Shown here piece after piece: positions 1-8,115 of a stretch of DNA of 64,000 bases. The notes under the pieces were generated by a model that was not told the origin of the DNA, did not search any database, and was given only the letters and a program-made list of their open reading frames with translations. The stretch lies in assembly GCF_030815585.1 (NCBI RefSeq), contig NZ_JAUSWY010000001.1:4464001-4528000 (forward strand), given 5' to 3'. How positions within the stretch are numbered: the first letter of the stretch is position 1; the number at the start of each line of letters is the position of its first letter. A program made the translations under genes and the position numbers. The stretch comes from Arthrobacter pascens. GTDB taxonomy: Bacteria; Actinomycetota; Actinomycetes; Actinomycetales; Micrococcaceae.

Positions 1-183
1 CCCAGGGTAGTTTTCGACGTCGGTGGTGTTCATCAGTTCGCCGCCGGCGGTGACAGAACCTGCCAGAAGCAAGGGCTTCAGGTTGGCACGGGCCGTGTAG
101 ACAGCTGCCGTGTAACCAGCCGGGCCAGAGCCGACGATGATGACATCACGTACTTCAGACGCGGTGTTTTCTGCGTTGCTCAC
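1..183 (-). CDS. trxB: Thioredoxin reductase, N-terminal part (cut by window edge)
   Basis: Only the first 61 codons are inside the window; the gene continues past position 1. Translation from the GTG at 183-181 gives an N-terminus with the dinucleotide-binding motif [14 protein letters not shown] followed by [12 protein letters not shown] and the [15 protein letters not shown] stretch, which is characteristic of bacterial NADPH-dependent thioredoxin reductase (FAD-binding half). The enzyme transfers electrons from NADPH via FAD to thioredoxin in the cytoplasm. Its place next to the murJ block matches the conserved actinobacterial oriC-side gene order. The catalytic CxxC lies outside the window, so it cannot be checked. 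Confidence 0.93.
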   Translation of the reverse strand, partial: MSNAENTASEVRDVIIVGSGPAGYTAAVYTARANLKPLLLAGSVTAGGELMNTTDVENYPG

Positions 184-404
184 TGAACGGTGAACCTCTT
201 CCTTAGTTGATGGTCGGCTTTTGGGGCCGGCCACATGGCACAACTGAATCTCCATGGTGAATATTCCGGGCGCCCTGGAAACGGAGAATCACCTCAACAA
301 GACGCCCCACTAGATTACCGTCTGGTACAGCAGAGCCGCGCCTGTTACCGCCAGGGTGACTCCCGGCGACGTAGACGCGGCTCAGTTGCGGCGGCTAAGG
401 CAAC
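184..404. other. Intergenic region upstream of trxB
   Basis: About 220 bp between the trxB start and the stop of the pseudokinase-like gene, both read on the minus strand. It should hold the trxB promoter. I see no convincing ORF or strong terminator hairpin; the small plus-strand reading frame here has no ribosome binding site or recognisable product. Confidence 0.4.
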
Positions 405-2027
405 CTACTGGATTTTGATTTCCGCCAGGCGGATTCCATAGCCGTAGCGGGTCTTGGGGGCGGCCAGCTTGGGGAGGCTCTTGATGGACACGATGACGTA
501 TTCGGCCTCTACGGGCTCAGCAAGGGGCATGGTCAGGTCCGTGGAGGTAAAGCTGTTGGTCCCCACCTGCCTGGCTCCGTCCAATGACGGACGGTCATTA
601 GTGAATACACTGACATTTCCTCCGGAAGCACCCAACTGGGTCAGGGTGACGGAGGAAACCGTGGCGGGGTCCTTGAGCTTGATGATGAGCGGAACGCCGC
701 CGGTGGCAAGCCCGCCCCAATTTTCGGTGGCGAACTCCATATCCGACCAGTAACTGGCAGGGTTGCCGTCATATGCCTTCACCAGATCCACGTCATAAGT
801 GGCAGCGAAGTCAAAATTTCCCTGGCGGGTGATGCTTTCGATGGCAGGCGGTGCTGCGGGCCGTGCCGAGTTCGTCGGGCCGGCCGTACCGGGGTCTGCC
901 GGGGCCGAGTTGGAGGCACCGGGGGTGGTGTTGGCCTGGGGATCGGCTTTGAAGAGGCTGCCCAAGTTGGTCACCGCGAAGACCAGCCCGGCAACCAATA
1001 CCACTGCCAAAAGGCCTCCCACGAGCCAGCGCATGGAACGGGGTTCGCGCTCAGGCTCATCGTCGTCGAAGTCGCCTGTCCCAGCGGCGGGAGGAACGGC
1101 AGCCCCAGCGGCCGTGGACCGGGCAAAAGCAGGGAAGTTCCTTGCTGAACGCTCCTGTTCGCGGGGTTGGCCGGCGTTGGCCGAGTCGCCATAGGTGGCG
1201 TCTTGGTCTCCAGGGCTAGAGAGGTAGTCATCCTCGGACCAGAGCGATACTTTTGGCGATCCGGAACCCCTACCATCCTCAGGCCCGGCCGTTCCAGAGG
1301 CAGGGACGTCAGTTTGCCCGCCGGCGGACTGCTTCGGCTGCGGCGCCGTGGGGGCCTGCAGTCCGGCCGGTGATTCGGCTGCGGACGGTTCTGCTGCGTC
1401 GTCGTCGCGGGATTCTGCCTCGCCAACGGCTGCCCTGCCAGCACCAGCGGCCGCACCGGCGCCAGCCGCCGTTCCCGCAGCCCCGGTGCCTGCGGCACCT
1501 GAAGCAGGGGCCGACGTCGGACGGGCCGGCGGCCTGGGCGGGACCACTGGCTGGGCTGACCGATACGGGTCAACCTGGCTCTGGTGATTGCCCGCGTAGT
1601 TGATGTAGCCGGCGTCGACGTTCTCTTCGTCGTCGTACGGTTCGGGCTCATGGGAACGCTGCTGGCCGAAGATTTCACTGCCCAGGGTGTCCGTGAAGAA
1701 CGGCTCAACGTAGGGAGGGTGAGCTGCGACCACCAGGTCCAGCAGATCGGCGGCGGAGGTGTGGTTGGTGATCAGGTACGTGGCGGCCTCGGAGACGCCG
1801 AGATCCAGCACCTGGACATGGCCGGGCCGTTCACCGGTGGCCACCTCGCGGGCGCTCTGTGCCACCTGCTCCGTGTTGTCCGGGCCGGCAACCAGAATGC
1901 TGACCGGACGGTTGAGAACCTGGTCCACCCCGTCCAGCACCAGATCGTGGTCGTGCGAGGTCAATACCGTGGCTGTGACCTTGTAACGGCCGCCGAGTAC
2001 TGATCCAACATCGATCGGGTGGGACAC
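405..2027 (-). CDS. Single-pass membrane protein with degenerate kinase-like N-terminus and extracellular discoidin-like domain
   Basis: This 540-residue protein starts at a GTG with a good AGGAGG five bases upstream. Residues about 8-110 (LGGRYKVTATVL, then PVSILVAG) resemble the N-lobe of a Ser/Thr kinase, but no HRD or DFG catalytic motif is present. An Ala/Pro/Glu-rich linker (about 150-325) leads to one transmembrane helix (WLVGGLLAVVLVAGLVFAV, about 330-350). The C-terminal 140 residues (DPATVSSVTLTQLGASGG, YVIVSIKSLP) look like an F5/8-type C carbohydrate-binding fold. In mycobacteria the MurJ homologue MviN is fused to a pseudokinase, a TM helix and an extracellular sugar-binding-like domain. 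Here the same parts appear as a separate gene downstream of murJ, so a role in controlling lipid II flipping is inferred. Confidence 0.75.
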   Translation of the reverse strand: MSHPIDVGSVLGGRYKVTATVLTSHDHDLVLDGVDQVLNRPVSILVAGPDNTEQVAQSAREVATGERPGHVQVLDLGVSEAATYLITNHTSAADLLDLVVAAHPPYVEPFFTDTLGSEIFGQQRSHEPEPYDDEENVDAGYINYAGNHQSQVDPYRSAQPVVPPRPPARPTSAPASGAAGTGAAGTAAGAGAAAGAGRAAVGEAESRDDDAAEPSAAESPAGLQAPTAPQPKQSAGGQTDVPASGTAGPEDGRGSGSPKVSLWSEDDYLSSPGDQDATYGDSANAGQPREQERSARNFPAFARSTAAGAAVPPAAGTGDFDDDEPEREPRSMRWLVGGLLAVVLVAGLVFAVTNLGSLFKADPQANTTPGASNSAPADPGTAGPTNSARPAAPPAIESITRQGNFDFAATYDVDLVKAYDGNPASYWSDMEFATENWGGLATGGVPLIIKLKDPATVSSVTLTQLGASGGNVSVFTNDRPSLDGARQVGTNSFTSTDLTMPLAEPVEAEYVIVSIKSLPKLAAPKTRYGYGIRLAEIKIQ

Positions 2028-2199
2028 GTGTTCCTCCTAGACTGTCCGGGAATTGCCGGGCATAGATGATGCCGCCGCCGGTGAAATGACGGCCGACGAG
2101 CCGGCTGACACTTGACTGCAACTACCCCTGTTCACTTTCGATCCTAGCCGATTGGCCGCTGCGACCGTTGGAGACAGGCAGCGGAAAACCCCGTGGGAA

Positions 2200-4311
2200 T
2201 CACTTTTTCCGGGGCCGCCGGGACTTGAAGTGCGGGTTGTGGCCAGCCTTGCCCTGGAAGGTATGCCGGCCTGGCAACGGTATCTCCTCGCGCAGCAGGC
2301 TTCCTTGCGCAGTACCGGGCACGTCCTCGGCGGGCAGGTAGCCGCCGTCGGGGCCAGGCCCGGTTCCGGGGTCCGCAGGAGCCGCCGGCGCTGCGTGGCG
2401 TTCCGGCACCGGTCCGGCGCGGAATGAGACGGCGTCGAATTCGCCGGAGATCCGCGGAATCAGGCCGGTGTCCACGGAGAGAGTGGCGCGTTCCGGCGTC
2501 GTACGTTCCGCTCCCGAGTCGCGGGCAGCCGTGCTGGACGACGAGGGACTTCCGCCGCCGGCGTCCGCCTGCCCTTGCGCCGTACCGCGGCCCAGCCGGC
2601 CCAGCAGGGGGCGCATCAGATCGCGCAGTTCCTGCACATGGAAGATCTTGAGCAGGAAGACATAGGCCACCAGCATGACCGGCCCCACGACGATGACGGT
2701 CACAAGGGCTGCAATCCGGTCACTCCAGGCAAAGCCGTCCGGGCTGTAGCTGCCCATGAGCCACAAAGCCCCGGCACCGGCTATTGCGGAACCGAGGGCC
2801 GCATACCCCATCCGGATATACGAGTTGGCGATACGGGGGCCGTCCAAGTGCCCCAGCAGCCGGCGCAGGAAGTATGCGCTGATGACCACGGAGAGGATGT
2901 TACCAACCATGTACAGGATGGCGATGGCGTAGATGACTTGGCCAACGGGCAGGAACTGGATGGCAAAGGCCCCAACAACGTAGACGAGGGCCAGGAGGAG
3001 CTGGATGTAGAAGGGGGTGCGGGCGTCTTCATTGGCGTAGAAGACCCGGGACATCATGAAGTTCGCGCTCATGAAGGGAGTGCTCAGGGCCAGGAGGGTG
3101 AGCGTCTGGGCCAGCATCACGCCGTCCTGGCGTTCCCCGCCGGAGAAGAACATGCCCAGCGGCCCGGCCAGGGCAAAGAGGGCCAGCGCGCCAAAGACCG
3201 TAGCCACGGCCATGGTGCGCAGGCCGTGCGACAGGGCGTCGCGGAGCTCTGCGCGGTTGCCGTCCTGGGAGGCTCGGGTCATCCGGTTGAAGAGGACGGT
3301 GGCCAGGGAGAGCGCAATGATCGAGTGGGGCAGCAGGTACAGCTGGCTGGCCACTTCCAGCACGGCGTTGCCAGGGAGCATCTCCGCTGCCGGATCCCCC
3401 GCCTTCTCCAGCCTGAGACGCTCGGCGCCGGGAATAGTGGCGATGCGCATGACATACAGGAAGGCCAACTGCCCGACGGCGGCGGTCAGGAGCGTCCACA
3501 CGCTCAGCTTTGCTGCCTGGCCCAGTCCCACCCCCCGCCAGCCAAACCGCGGCCGGAGGCCCAGCCTGAGTCGGAACACCGGAATCATCAGGATGGCGGT
3601 CTGGGCCAGCACTCCGATCGTGGAGAATCCTGCCACCAGCAAGGTCTGCGTTGAGCCCCAGTTATCGAGGGTATGAGGGTTGAATTCGTTCGCGCCGAAG
3701 ATCCAGATGAACATGCCCAGACCGGCGATCGCCACCAGGTTGTTCAGGATGGGTGCCCACATGGCAGGACCGAACGCACCGTTGGCGTTGAGGACCTGGG
3801 TGAGGAGTGCGTACAGGCCGTAGAAAAAGATCTGCGGCAGGCACCAGAACGCGAACGCGACCGCCAAAGATTTCTGCTGCGGCGAGTAGCCCTGGGTGGT
3901 GAGCTCAATGACCCACGGCGCCGCCAGCGTGACCAGGGCAGTCAGTCCGAGCAGTAGCAGCACAGCCAACGTCAGCAGCCGGCTGATGTAGTCCGCTCCC
4001 CTGTCCGGCGCCTTGCTGGCCTTGATGATCTGTGGCACGAGGACGGCATTAAACACGCCACCTGCAACCAGCAGGAAGATCAGGTTGGGCAGGTTGTTGG
4101 CATTGATGAATGTGTCGTTAACGGTGGAGCCGAGGCCCAAGGCAGTGCCCAGCATCCACGTCTTGCCGAAGCCCAGGAACCGCGATACCAGCGTGCCCGC
4201 AGCCATGATGGCACTCGAGCGGGTTTCGCTGGGCTGCACGGCGGCAGGTTCGGCCTCGCCGGCGTTGCCTGCGTTATCGGAAGGGAAGTTGGTAGCTGGC
4301 ATCGACTTCAT
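2200..4311 (-). CDS. murJ: Lipid II flippase MurJ
   Basis: This 703-residue polytopic protein of the MurJ/MviN (MOP) superfamily moves lipid II across the cytoplasmic membrane for peptidoglycan synthesis. The N-terminal motif SRFLGFGKTWMLGTALG and the NLIFLLVAGGVFNAVLVPQI segment are typical, followed by roughly 14 hydrophobic helices up to about residue 555. The last 140 residues form a hydrophilic Ser/Gly/Pro-rich tail (QGQADAGGGSPSSSS). No kinase domain is fused to this tail; the downstream gene carries that part. The start is ATG at 4311, with a second in-frame ATG three codons later. The NUDIX gene lies 90 bp upstream on the same strand, so co-transcription is likely. Confidence 0.95.
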   Translation of the reverse strand: MKSMPATNFPSDNAGNAGEAEPAAVQPSETRSSAIMAAGTLVSRFLGFGKTWMLGTALGLGSTVNDTFINANNLPNLIFLLVAGGVFNAVLVPQIIKASKAPDRGADYISRLLTLAVLLLLGLTALVTLAAPWVIELTTQGYSPQQKSLAVAFAFWCLPQIFFYGLYALLTQVLNANGAFGPAMWAPILNNLVAIAGLGMFIWIFGANEFNPHTLDNWGSTQTLLVAGFSTIGVLAQTAILMIPVFRLRLGLRPRFGWRGVGLGQAAKLSVWTLLTAAVGQLAFLYVMRIATIPGAERLRLEKAGDPAAEMLPGNAVLEVASQLYLLPHSIIALSLATVLFNRMTRASQDGNRAELRDALSHGLRTMAVATVFGALALFALAGPLGMFFSGGERQDGVMLAQTLTLLALSTPFMSANFMMSRVFYANEDARTPFYIQLLLALVYVVGAFAIQFLPVGQVIYAIAILYMVGNILSVVISAYFLRRLLGHLDGPRIANSYIRMGYAALGSAIAGAGALWLMGSYSPDGFAWSDRIAALVTVIVVGPVMLVAYVFLLKIFHVQELRDLMRPLLGRLGRGTAQGQADAGGGSPSSSSTAARDSGAERTTPERATLSVDTGLIPRISGEFDAVSFRAGPVPERHAAPAAPADPGTGPGPDGGYLPAEDVPGTAQGSLLREEIPLPGRHTFQGKAGHNPHFKSRRPRKK

Positions 4312-4401
4312 CGTCTCACCCGGACACGGTTAATGCCGCAACGTGTGCCGCGGTTGATTCGGTTACAGACGAGTCGGGTTATAGACAAGGTGGCGGGACC
4401 A

Positions 4402-4950
4402 TCAGAGGTGTTCGGGCAGGACTTCCCGGGCCAGGTCCGCGATGCGGCGCTCATTGGGGAAGGAGAGTTTCCGCGCCAGTTCCTCAATGGGCACCCATGC
4501 CACGTCAACGGCTTCCTGGTCAGGATCGTTTTCGATGGTGAGCTCCCCGCCGGTGGCGCGCAGGAGGTAGTGATGGACGGTTTTGTGGACCCGGTGCCCG
4601 CTGACCGTGAACCAGTAGTCGATGCTGCCCAGCGGAGCCAGGATGCGGCCGTCAATGCCGGTTTCCTCGGCAATCTCGCGGACGGCGGCCTGTTCGTTGT
4701 TTTCCTTGCCCTCCGGATGGCCCTTGGGCAGGCACCACTCCAGCCGTCCGCCCCTATTAAGGCGGGCAATAATCGCAACCCTCAATTCGCCGTCGGACGT
4801 GTCCACCACAACGCCGCCGGCGGATATTTCCTCAACAGTAGGGAGTGAGGCCGGAGCCGAATGCGGGGCAGGCGCGATGTGCGCACCGATTGCCGACGGC
4901 AACGGTGCGTTTGTCCTCCTGCCGGGAGCGCTCGGTACGGGATGGGCCAT
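4402..4950 (-). CDS. NUDIX hydrolase
   Basis: This NUDIX pyrophosphohydrolase has an intact Nudix box (GHPEGKENNEQAAVREIAEE-TG, about residues 77-98 from the chosen start), the metal-binding motif used to hydrolyse nucleoside-diphosphate-X substrates. Its position between the CCA transferase and murJ corresponds to mutT4 in Mycobacterium; the substrate cannot be read from the sequence. I chose the ATG at 4950 (MAHPVPSAPG, 182 aa). The frame is open up to an ATG at 5025 (MSHLQS, 207 aa), which would also be possible. It is transcribed divergently from the CCA transferase gene. Confidence 0.88.
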   Translation of the reverse strand: MAHPVPSAPGRRTNAPLPSAIGAHIAPAPHSAPASLPTVEEISAGGVVVDTSDGELRVAIIARLNRGGRLEWCLPKGHPEGKENNEQAAVREIAEETGIDGRILAPLGSIDYWFTVSGHRVHKTVHHYLLRATGGELTIENDPDQEAVDVAWVPIEELARKLSFPNERRIADLAREVLPEHL

Positions 4951-5107
4951 GAAGTCCACTCTAACGACTCTTGCCCCTCCGTGATGACCGGAACATGACA
5001 TCAAGATGGACTGCAGGTGACTCATTCCGGCCCCGCGCCAAGAATGATGACCGGCTTCTCAGCCGATTTGCTACCTATTTGCTATCTTCTGACAAGCTTA
5101 AGTAACT
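4951..5107. promoter_or_regulatory. Divergent promoter region between NUDIX and CCA transferase genes
   Basis: The region between the two divergent starts contains an AT-rich stretch (TTTGCTACCTATTTGCTATCTTCTG split around 5068-5092) unlike the surrounding GC-rich coding DNA. TTGCTA and TATCTT-type hexamers suggest a sigma-A promoter reading right into the CCA gene. The exact start sites cannot be fixed from sequence alone. Confidence 0.35.
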
Positions 5108-6616
5108 ATGGCGCACGTACATCACAAGACTGATACCCACACCGTTGATTTCCAGGTGGACCCGGTGGTCCTGGAACTCGGGCAGCGCTTTGTCGACGCC
5201 GGTCACGAGCTGTCGCTGGTAGGCGGGCCGGTGCGGGACCTTTTCCTCGGGCGGACGTCGCCGGACCTGGACTTCACAACGGACGCCACGCCTGACCAGA
5301 CTGTGGCCCTGATCAAGAAATGGGCGGACAACTACTGGGAAATCGGCCGGGCGTTCGGAACCATCGGCATGCGCAAAGCCGGCTTCCAGATCGAAATCAC
5401 CACTTACCGCGCCGAGGCTTATGATCCCGAGTCCCGCAAGCCCGTGGTGGCGTTCGGTTCGTCACTGACGGATGACCTGCTGCGCCGCGACTTCACCATC
5501 AATGCCATGGCACTGCGGTTGCCGGCCTTGGAGCTCATCGACCCGTTTGGCGGTATCCGGGACCTTCACGCCTCCGTCCTCACCACGCCCGGCGCCCCCG
5601 AGGCTTCGTTTTCCGACGATCCGCTCCGGATGATGCGCGCCGCCCGGTTTGCATCCCAACTGGGGATTTCCGTGCACGACGACGTCCGTCTGGCTATGAC
5701 CCAGATGGCCGAACGGATCACCATCATCTCCGCCGAACGCGTCCGTGATGAGCTGGTCAAGCTCATCTGCGGGCCACACCCGCGCCTGGGGGTTGACTTG
5801 CTGGTGGACACCGGCCTGGCGGATTTTGTGCTGCCCGAGGTGTCCGCACTGCGGCTCGAGGCGGACGAGCATCACCGGCACAAAGACGTCTACCAGCATT
5901 CCCTGCAGGTACTGGAGCAAGCGGCAGACCTTGAGACGGATGCCGACGGCGCGGTGCCGGCTCCGGATTTTGTGTTGCGGTTCGCGGCGCTGATGCACGA
6001 CGTCGGCAAGCCGGCTACGCGGCGATTTGAACCGGGCGGCGCCGTCAGCTTCCGCCATCACGACATGGTGGGGTCCAAGCTCACTGCCAAGAGGATGAAG
6101 ACCCTCCGCTTCGACAACGACACGATCAAGGCAGTGGCCCGCCTCGTGGAGCTGCACATGCGTTTTTACGGATACGGAGACGCCGGGTGGAGTGACTCTG
6201 CCGTCCGGCGCTACGTGACGGACGCCGGCCCGCTCCTGGAACGGCTGCACCGGCTCACGCGCTCGGACGTCACCACACGGAACCAGCGGAAGGCGGAACG
6301 GCTCGCCTTTGCCTACGATGACCTTGAAGCCCGGATTGCCGCCTTGAGGGAGCAGGAGTCCCTGGACGCCGTCCGTCCTGACCTGGATGGAGCCCAGATC
6401 ATGGCCATCCTGGGACTCAGACCAGGTCCCGTGGTGGGCCGCGCCTACAAGTTCCTTTTGGAGGAACGGATGGAAAACGGACCGCTGCAACCGGATGACG
6501 CGGAGTCCAGGTTGCTGAACTGGTGGGCGGAGCAGCCAGAATCAGCACCCCCGGTGCCGGAGGCTGAAAACGCTCCTGCCGACGTCGAAATTTCCCCTAA
6601 TGAGGAGTCCAAGTGA
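5108..6616 (+). CDS. CCA tRNA nucleotidyltransferase
   Basis: This 502-residue enzyme adds or repairs the 3'-CCA end of tRNAs. The class II nucleotidyltransferase signature is visible: GGPVRD (residues 39-44), the metal-binding DLD (53-55) and the RRDFTINAMAL motif (about 122). An HD domain follows, with HHRHKDVYQHSL and MHDVGKP (about 296-302), as in the actinobacterial pcnA-type proteins that carry an HD phosphohydrolase domain. Length fits the family. The next gene starts inside its stop codon (GTGA overlap), so the two are translationally coupled. Confidence 0.93.
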   Translation: MAHVHHKTDTHTVDFQVDPVVLELGQRFVDAGHELSLVGGPVRDLFLGRTSPDLDFTTDATPDQTVALIKKWADNYWEIGRAFGTIGMRKAGFQIEITTYRAEAYDPESRKPVVAFGSSLTDDLLRRDFTINAMALRLPALELIDPFGGIRDLHASVLTTPGAPEASFSDDPLRMMRAARFASQLGISVHDDVRLAMTQMAERITIISAERVRDELVKLICGPHPRLGVDLLVDTGLADFVLPEVSALRLEADEHHRHKDVYQHSLQVLEQAADLETDADGAVPAPDFVLRFAALMHDVGKPATRRFEPGGAVSFRHHDMVGSKLTAKRMKTLRFDNDTIKAVARLVELHMRFYGYGDAGWSDSAVRRYVTDAGPLLERLHRLTRSDVTTRNQRKAERLAFAYDDLEARIAALREQESLDAVRPDLDGAQIMAILGLRPGPVVGRAYKFLLEERMENGPLQPDDAESRLLNWWAEQPESAPPVPEAENAPADVEISPNEESK

Positions 6617-7197
6617 ACTTCCGAGCCGTCACCCCCCGTCCCCAGCTCTGGATCCTGCGCCACGGTGAGACTGAGTGGTCCAAGAGCGGGCAATACACCG
6701 GGCTCACGGACCTGCCACTGACAGTGGAAGGCGAGCAGCAGGCTGTGGAAGCACGGAAGGTCCTGGACACAGTGGATTTCGACCTGGTGCTGACGTCTCC
6801 CCTGCGCCGCGCCCGGCGCACGGCGGAACTGGCCGGGTTTCCTGACGCTCAGCACGAGCCCTTGGCTGTGGAGTGGAACTACGGCGACTACGAGGGCATC
6901 AGCTCGGACCTGATCCGCAAGGACAACCCGGACTATCTGATCTGGACACATGGGGTGCCCAACGGCGAGACACTGGACGAGGTCGCTGCCCGCGCAGACA
7001 AGATTGTGGCCAGGGTGCTTGAATCCGGGCTGGACAACGTACTGATTGTGGCGCATGGACACTTCTCCAGGATTCTGACTGCACGCTGGCTGGAACTTCC
7101 GCCCGCTGAAGGCCGGCATTTCATCCTGGGAACTGCAAAGGTCTGCACCCTTGGCTGGGATAAAAAGACTCCGGCCATTGTCCGCTGGGGACTGTAA
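6613..7197 (+). CDS. Histidine phosphatase family protein
   Basis: This 194-residue protein of the phosphoglycerate mutase-like superfamily has the RHG catalytic motif near the N-terminus (LRHGETEW, R16-H17-G18) and a second catalytic histidine in IVAHGHFSR (about residue 142). LTSPLRRARRTAE is the usual conserved helix. The GTG start overlaps the stop of the CCA gene by four bases. The family covers mutases and many small-molecule phosphatases; nothing here identifies the substrate. Confidence 0.88.
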   Translation: MNFRAVTPRPQLWILRHGETEWSKSGQYTGLTDLPLTVEGEQQAVEARKVLDTVDFDLVLTSPLRRARRTAELAGFPDAQHEPLAVEWNYGDYEGISSDLIRKDNPDYLIWTHGVPNGETLDEVAARADKIVARVLESGLDNVLIVAHGHFSRILTARWLELPPAEGRHFILGTAKVCTLGWDKKTPAIVRWGL

Positions 7198-7365
7198 AAG
7201 GCATATTTACAAACTTCTTTGAAATCTTTGCGAATTAAGTGGCGAACTGCCGCATTCGTAGTGTAATTTTATTTCTGACCCCAGAGCGGCTTGCCGGGGT
7301 CGCGGCGCGCGTTGCCTGGCCAGTCAGCTGGTGCAACGGCTTAGCGGAAAAGGAGGTTGGGAGAA

Positions 7366-7461
7366 ATGATTACTTTGACTAGCGGATGGAAGATGACCAT
7401 CACCGCGTTCCCGGCCCCTGTCGCACATGCGCGCCATCTTGACCGACGAACTGACTCCTAA
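7366..7461 (+). CDS. Tiny ORF (31 aa) with strong ribosome binding site, possible leader peptide
   Basis: An ATG at 7366 is preceded by AAAAGGAGGTTGGGAGAA, a near-perfect Shine-Dalgarno sequence at suitable distance. The frame encodes MITLTSGWKMTITAF followed by a His/Arg-rich tail and stops at TAA 7459-7461. I do not recognise the peptide. It sits about 390 bp upstream of a second small ORF, in a region with AT-rich promoter-like sequence before it (7200-7275). It could be a leader peptide in a long 5' UTR or an independent small protein. The strong translation signal is the only support. Confidence 0.4.
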   Translation: MITLTSGWKMTITAFPAPVAHARHLDRRTDS

Positions 7462-7848
7462 GGTCTTTTGCTCCTGATGCCCGGCATCAGTGGAGCGATA
7501 GCTACTTATTAGCCTCCCCTAGCAGGGCGGCCGGTTGTCAGTACCTGGTCCAGGCGGAACCCCGCGGTTGCGCAGCACCCCATAGTTCAGAACCAGCTTC
7601 TTGTTGGGTCTGCAGCGCCAGCCTCAGGGGCCCTATTTTCGCATTCTGCGAATCCTATTAATTAGCACCGGGCATTCCTTTGCCAATATTCAGGCGTTTA
7701 TTGTCGCGACTATAAACGGCTCTATTTGTCATGACCAATTCCATAACAGTAAAGATCCGAGGAAACGATGACCGTCAGAACAGCAGCGCCATCCCGCTCC
7801 CAGCCTGCCAGCCGGGCTGCCCGAATCTCGCCAAAGGAGGTGACCACC
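7462..7848 (+). other. Long non-coding stretch between two small ORFs
   Basis: This 387-bp stretch holds no convincing gene. It contains a 7-bp hairpin CTGATGC-CCG-GCATCAG (about 7475-7491) and a markedly AT-rich part (about 7630-7750, for example CCTATTAATTAGCACC and CGACTATAAACGGC) that could be a promoter. An in-frame ATG at 7768 would extend the next ORF to 74 residues. A regulatory leader or a small RNA gene are both possible. Confidence 0.35.
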
Positions 7849-7992
7849 ATGATCAAGAAAATCCAGGAATTACTGTTTTCCGGCCGCAAGTCAATCCGCG
7901 AGGATCCCCGTGACTTCAACGGGGAACTGCTGGACCAACATCGCGAATACGTTTTCATCCTGATGCACCAGCAGATGCGCGGAATGAGCTGA
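7849..7992 (+). CDS. Small hypothetical protein (47 aa)
   Basis: The ATG at 7849 has a perfect Shine-Dalgarno sequence (AAAGGAGGTGACCACC) directly before it, which is why I prefer it over the in-frame ATG at 7768 (74 aa). The product begins MIKKIQELLFSGRKS, is charged and probably helical, has no cysteines and no membrane segment, and ends QQMRGMS. I do not recognise a family. It is followed by a strong hairpin, so it looks like the last gene of its transcript. Confidence 0.55.
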   Translation: MIKKIQELLFSGRKSIREDPRDFNGELLDQHREYVFILMHQQMRGMS

Positions 7993-8056
7993 CTCCGCGG
8001 TCCCTCTTCGATCGCCAGGAGGAGCTGATGGCGCGCACATCTGTGGCAATCCGCAA

Positions 8057-8084
8057 GGAGCCCACGCGGCGACGCGTGGGCTCC
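8057..8084 (+). terminator. Rho-independent terminator hairpin
   Basis: A perfect 12-bp stem (GGAGCCCACGCG / CGCGTGGGCTCC) with a GCGA tetraloop lies 65 bp after the 47-aa ORF. The following CCCGTTTAA is a short, weak T-tract, as is common in high-GC actinobacteria. A 19-codon ATG frame with an AGGAGG site at about 8020 runs through this hairpin and is probably not a gene. Confidence 0.7.
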
Positions 8085-8115
8085 CCCGTTTAACCACACC
8101 GGTAAGCTCGAGAAC

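Noticed and set aside
8029..8088. 19-codon ORF with AGGAGG site after the 47-residue gene
   Set aside because: It runs straight through a perfect 12-bp terminator hairpin, which explains the sequence better.
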